Below, piece by piece: positions 5,937 to 6,468 of a stretch of 6,468 nucleotides of DNA. The notes beneath the pieces are model-generated. The model was not told the DNA's origin, did no database searches, and saw nothing but the letters and a program-made list of their open reading frames with translations. The position numbers and the translations under genes were made by a program. Source of the stretch: Candidatus Hydrogenedentota bacterium (lineage in GTDB: Bacteria > Hydrogenedentota > Hydrogenedentia > Hydrogenedentales > CAITNO01); contig SKQZ01000232.1 in assembly GCA_007118765.1 (NCBI GenBank), positions 1-6,468 of the forward strand. Reading direction: 5' to 3'. Every line of letters starts with the position of its first letter. Position 1 is the first letter of the stretch.

Positions 5937-6241
5937 GGAAACTCTTTATGATGGCGTATCATTTAATAAGGCGCTTTGTATGATGCGTAATTACCGTACT
6001 GTAACGCTTCCGGCCTTATGAAGACCAAGACATCCGGCTATCGCCATGCAGTGCCCTAGTGTGTCGTATGCCGGTGGACACCATGTCAATGGCGCCAAAA
6101 ACGTCATTACACATAGGGAACACTGCGCCCGGGTGTATCATTCCGTGCACGCCATCTCAAAACAAGCCTGCCGCACACAGTAGCGGCCTCGAAAACATGC
6201 CCTACAGCCGCTATATTGTATGATCGATCATACGGCTATCG
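5937..6241. other. Noncoding stretch between def and a minus-strand partial gene
   Basis: About 300 bases without a convincing gene. The longest frames here are short (a 45-codon + frame from 6046 and a similar-sized minus frame) and have no ribosome-binding site or recognisable protein features. The def promoter must lie here, but I cannot pick a clear -35/-10 pair. Just upstream of the def ribosome-binding site, ATGAT (5948-5952) and ATCAT (5958-5962) form a short inverted repeat, with GTATGAT again at 5978-5984. The right end holds a perfect palindrome, listed separately. Confidence 0.5.
6218..6233. repeat. Perfect 16-bp palindrome GTATGATCGATCATAC
   Basis: The 16 bases are their own reverse complement. 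The site lies eight bases beyond the stop of the minus-strand partial gene. As a hairpin it would have a 6-bp stem with a TCGA loop and no following T-run, so a protein-binding site is as likely as a terminator. The half-site GTATGAT recurs at 5978-5984 in the def upstream region. Confidence 0.55.
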
Positions 6242-6466
6242 TCAAGAACGCCGGTTCGAAGTAAAGGCCAGTAAAATAAGTATACTCAACCCAAGCAGGA
6301 GCCAGTCGCTCATAAACCGCTTGAAGTTACCGTCATGAATATGGCGGTTACGGCAGGCCGTACAACGGCGATTGCATCCGAGACACCCTTCACACGCATT
6401 GTCAATGTCTATACGCTGAACAGTGGTCGCTTCTGCATTTCGGAACGCCCGACCCGCGTCGTCCAG
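6242..6466 (-). CDS. C-terminal part of a Cys-cluster protein with a terminal membrane helix (partial)
   Basis: An open minus-strand frame enters from the right edge and ends with TGA at 6242-6244, giving 74 residues; the start is outside the window. Residues 25-38 of the visible part, CEGCLGCNRRCTAC, have five Cys spaced CxxCxxCxxxCxxC. The first four fit a [4Fe-4S] ferredoxin spacing and could equally bind zinc. A hydrophobic stretch (WLLLGLSILILLAF, 55-68) and a short basic tail (NRRS) follow, so it looks like a C-terminally anchored membrane protein. I do not recognise the family. The other frames over this stretch are broken by stops, and the Cys spacing and helix make chance less likely, but 74 codons alone do not prove a gene. 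Confidence 0.55.
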   Translation of the reverse strand: MDDAGRAFRNAEATTVQRIDIDNACEGCLGCNRRCTACRNRHIHDGNFKRFMSDWLLLGLSILILLAFTSNRRS

Positions 6467-6468
6467 AA

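Noticed and set aside
6046..6183. 45-codon + frame in the stretch right of def
   Set aside because: There is no ribosome-binding site, its composition is unremarkable, and it resembles no known protein; chance length.
1..6468. tRNA, rRNA or CRISPR array
   Set aside because: No cloverleaf, rRNA-like conserved segment or regularly spaced direct repeats were seen on either strand.

Overview
The window looks like a chromosomal piece of a Gram-negative-type bacterium of moderate GC, probably from the Planctomycetes/Verrucomicrobia/Lentisphaerae/Hydrogenedentota area. The best clue is the pseudopilin at 878-1843, a DUF1559-like type II pseudopilin with a His...Asp-Gly motif near its C-terminus, a protein type expanded in those phyla. 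I lean towards Hydrogenedentota from recall of similar sequences. That is inference and could not be searched.

Layout. The left edge holds the last 21 codons of an unidentified + strand gene (3-68). A sigma70-like promoter (110-138) precedes a 43-residue entericidin-like lipoprotein (213-344). Next is a 110-residue membrane protein with a His-rich and CPFC segment (390-722), then the pseudopilin (878-1843). A three-gene operon follows: a LolD/MacB-type ABC ATPase (2032-2694), its MacB/FtsX-type permease with a His/Cys-rich extracytoplasmic insert (2691-3923), and a DUF3299-like membrane-anchored protein with a CYFC motif (3937-4608). The convergent partner is a minus-strand def-recR pair (peptide deformylase 5405-5923, RecR 4791-5390). 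Between the two operons lies a foldback element of about 175 bp with TTAG on both sides, resembling a miniature inverted-repeat transposable element (MITE). The right end has a noncoding stretch with a perfect 16-bp palindrome, then the C-terminal 74 residues of a minus-strand Cys-cluster protein with a C-terminal membrane helix (stop at 6242).

How the genes fit together. The ATPase-permease-DUF3299 order matches zinc-starvation clusters of Proteobacteria as I recall them (zrg genes of Vibrio, PA4063-PA4066 of Pseudomonas aeruginosa). In this window the usual His-rich periplasmic partner (DUF2796/ZrgA type) is absent. Metal-ligand-like residues instead appear inside the permease, in the small upstream membrane protein, and perhaps in the Cys pair of the DUF3299 protein. 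This suggests a variant metal-related transporter in a distant phylum. It is the most interesting system here, but its substrate cannot be settled from sequence. def and recR are housekeeping genes in translation and recombination repair, and they form an unusual pair.
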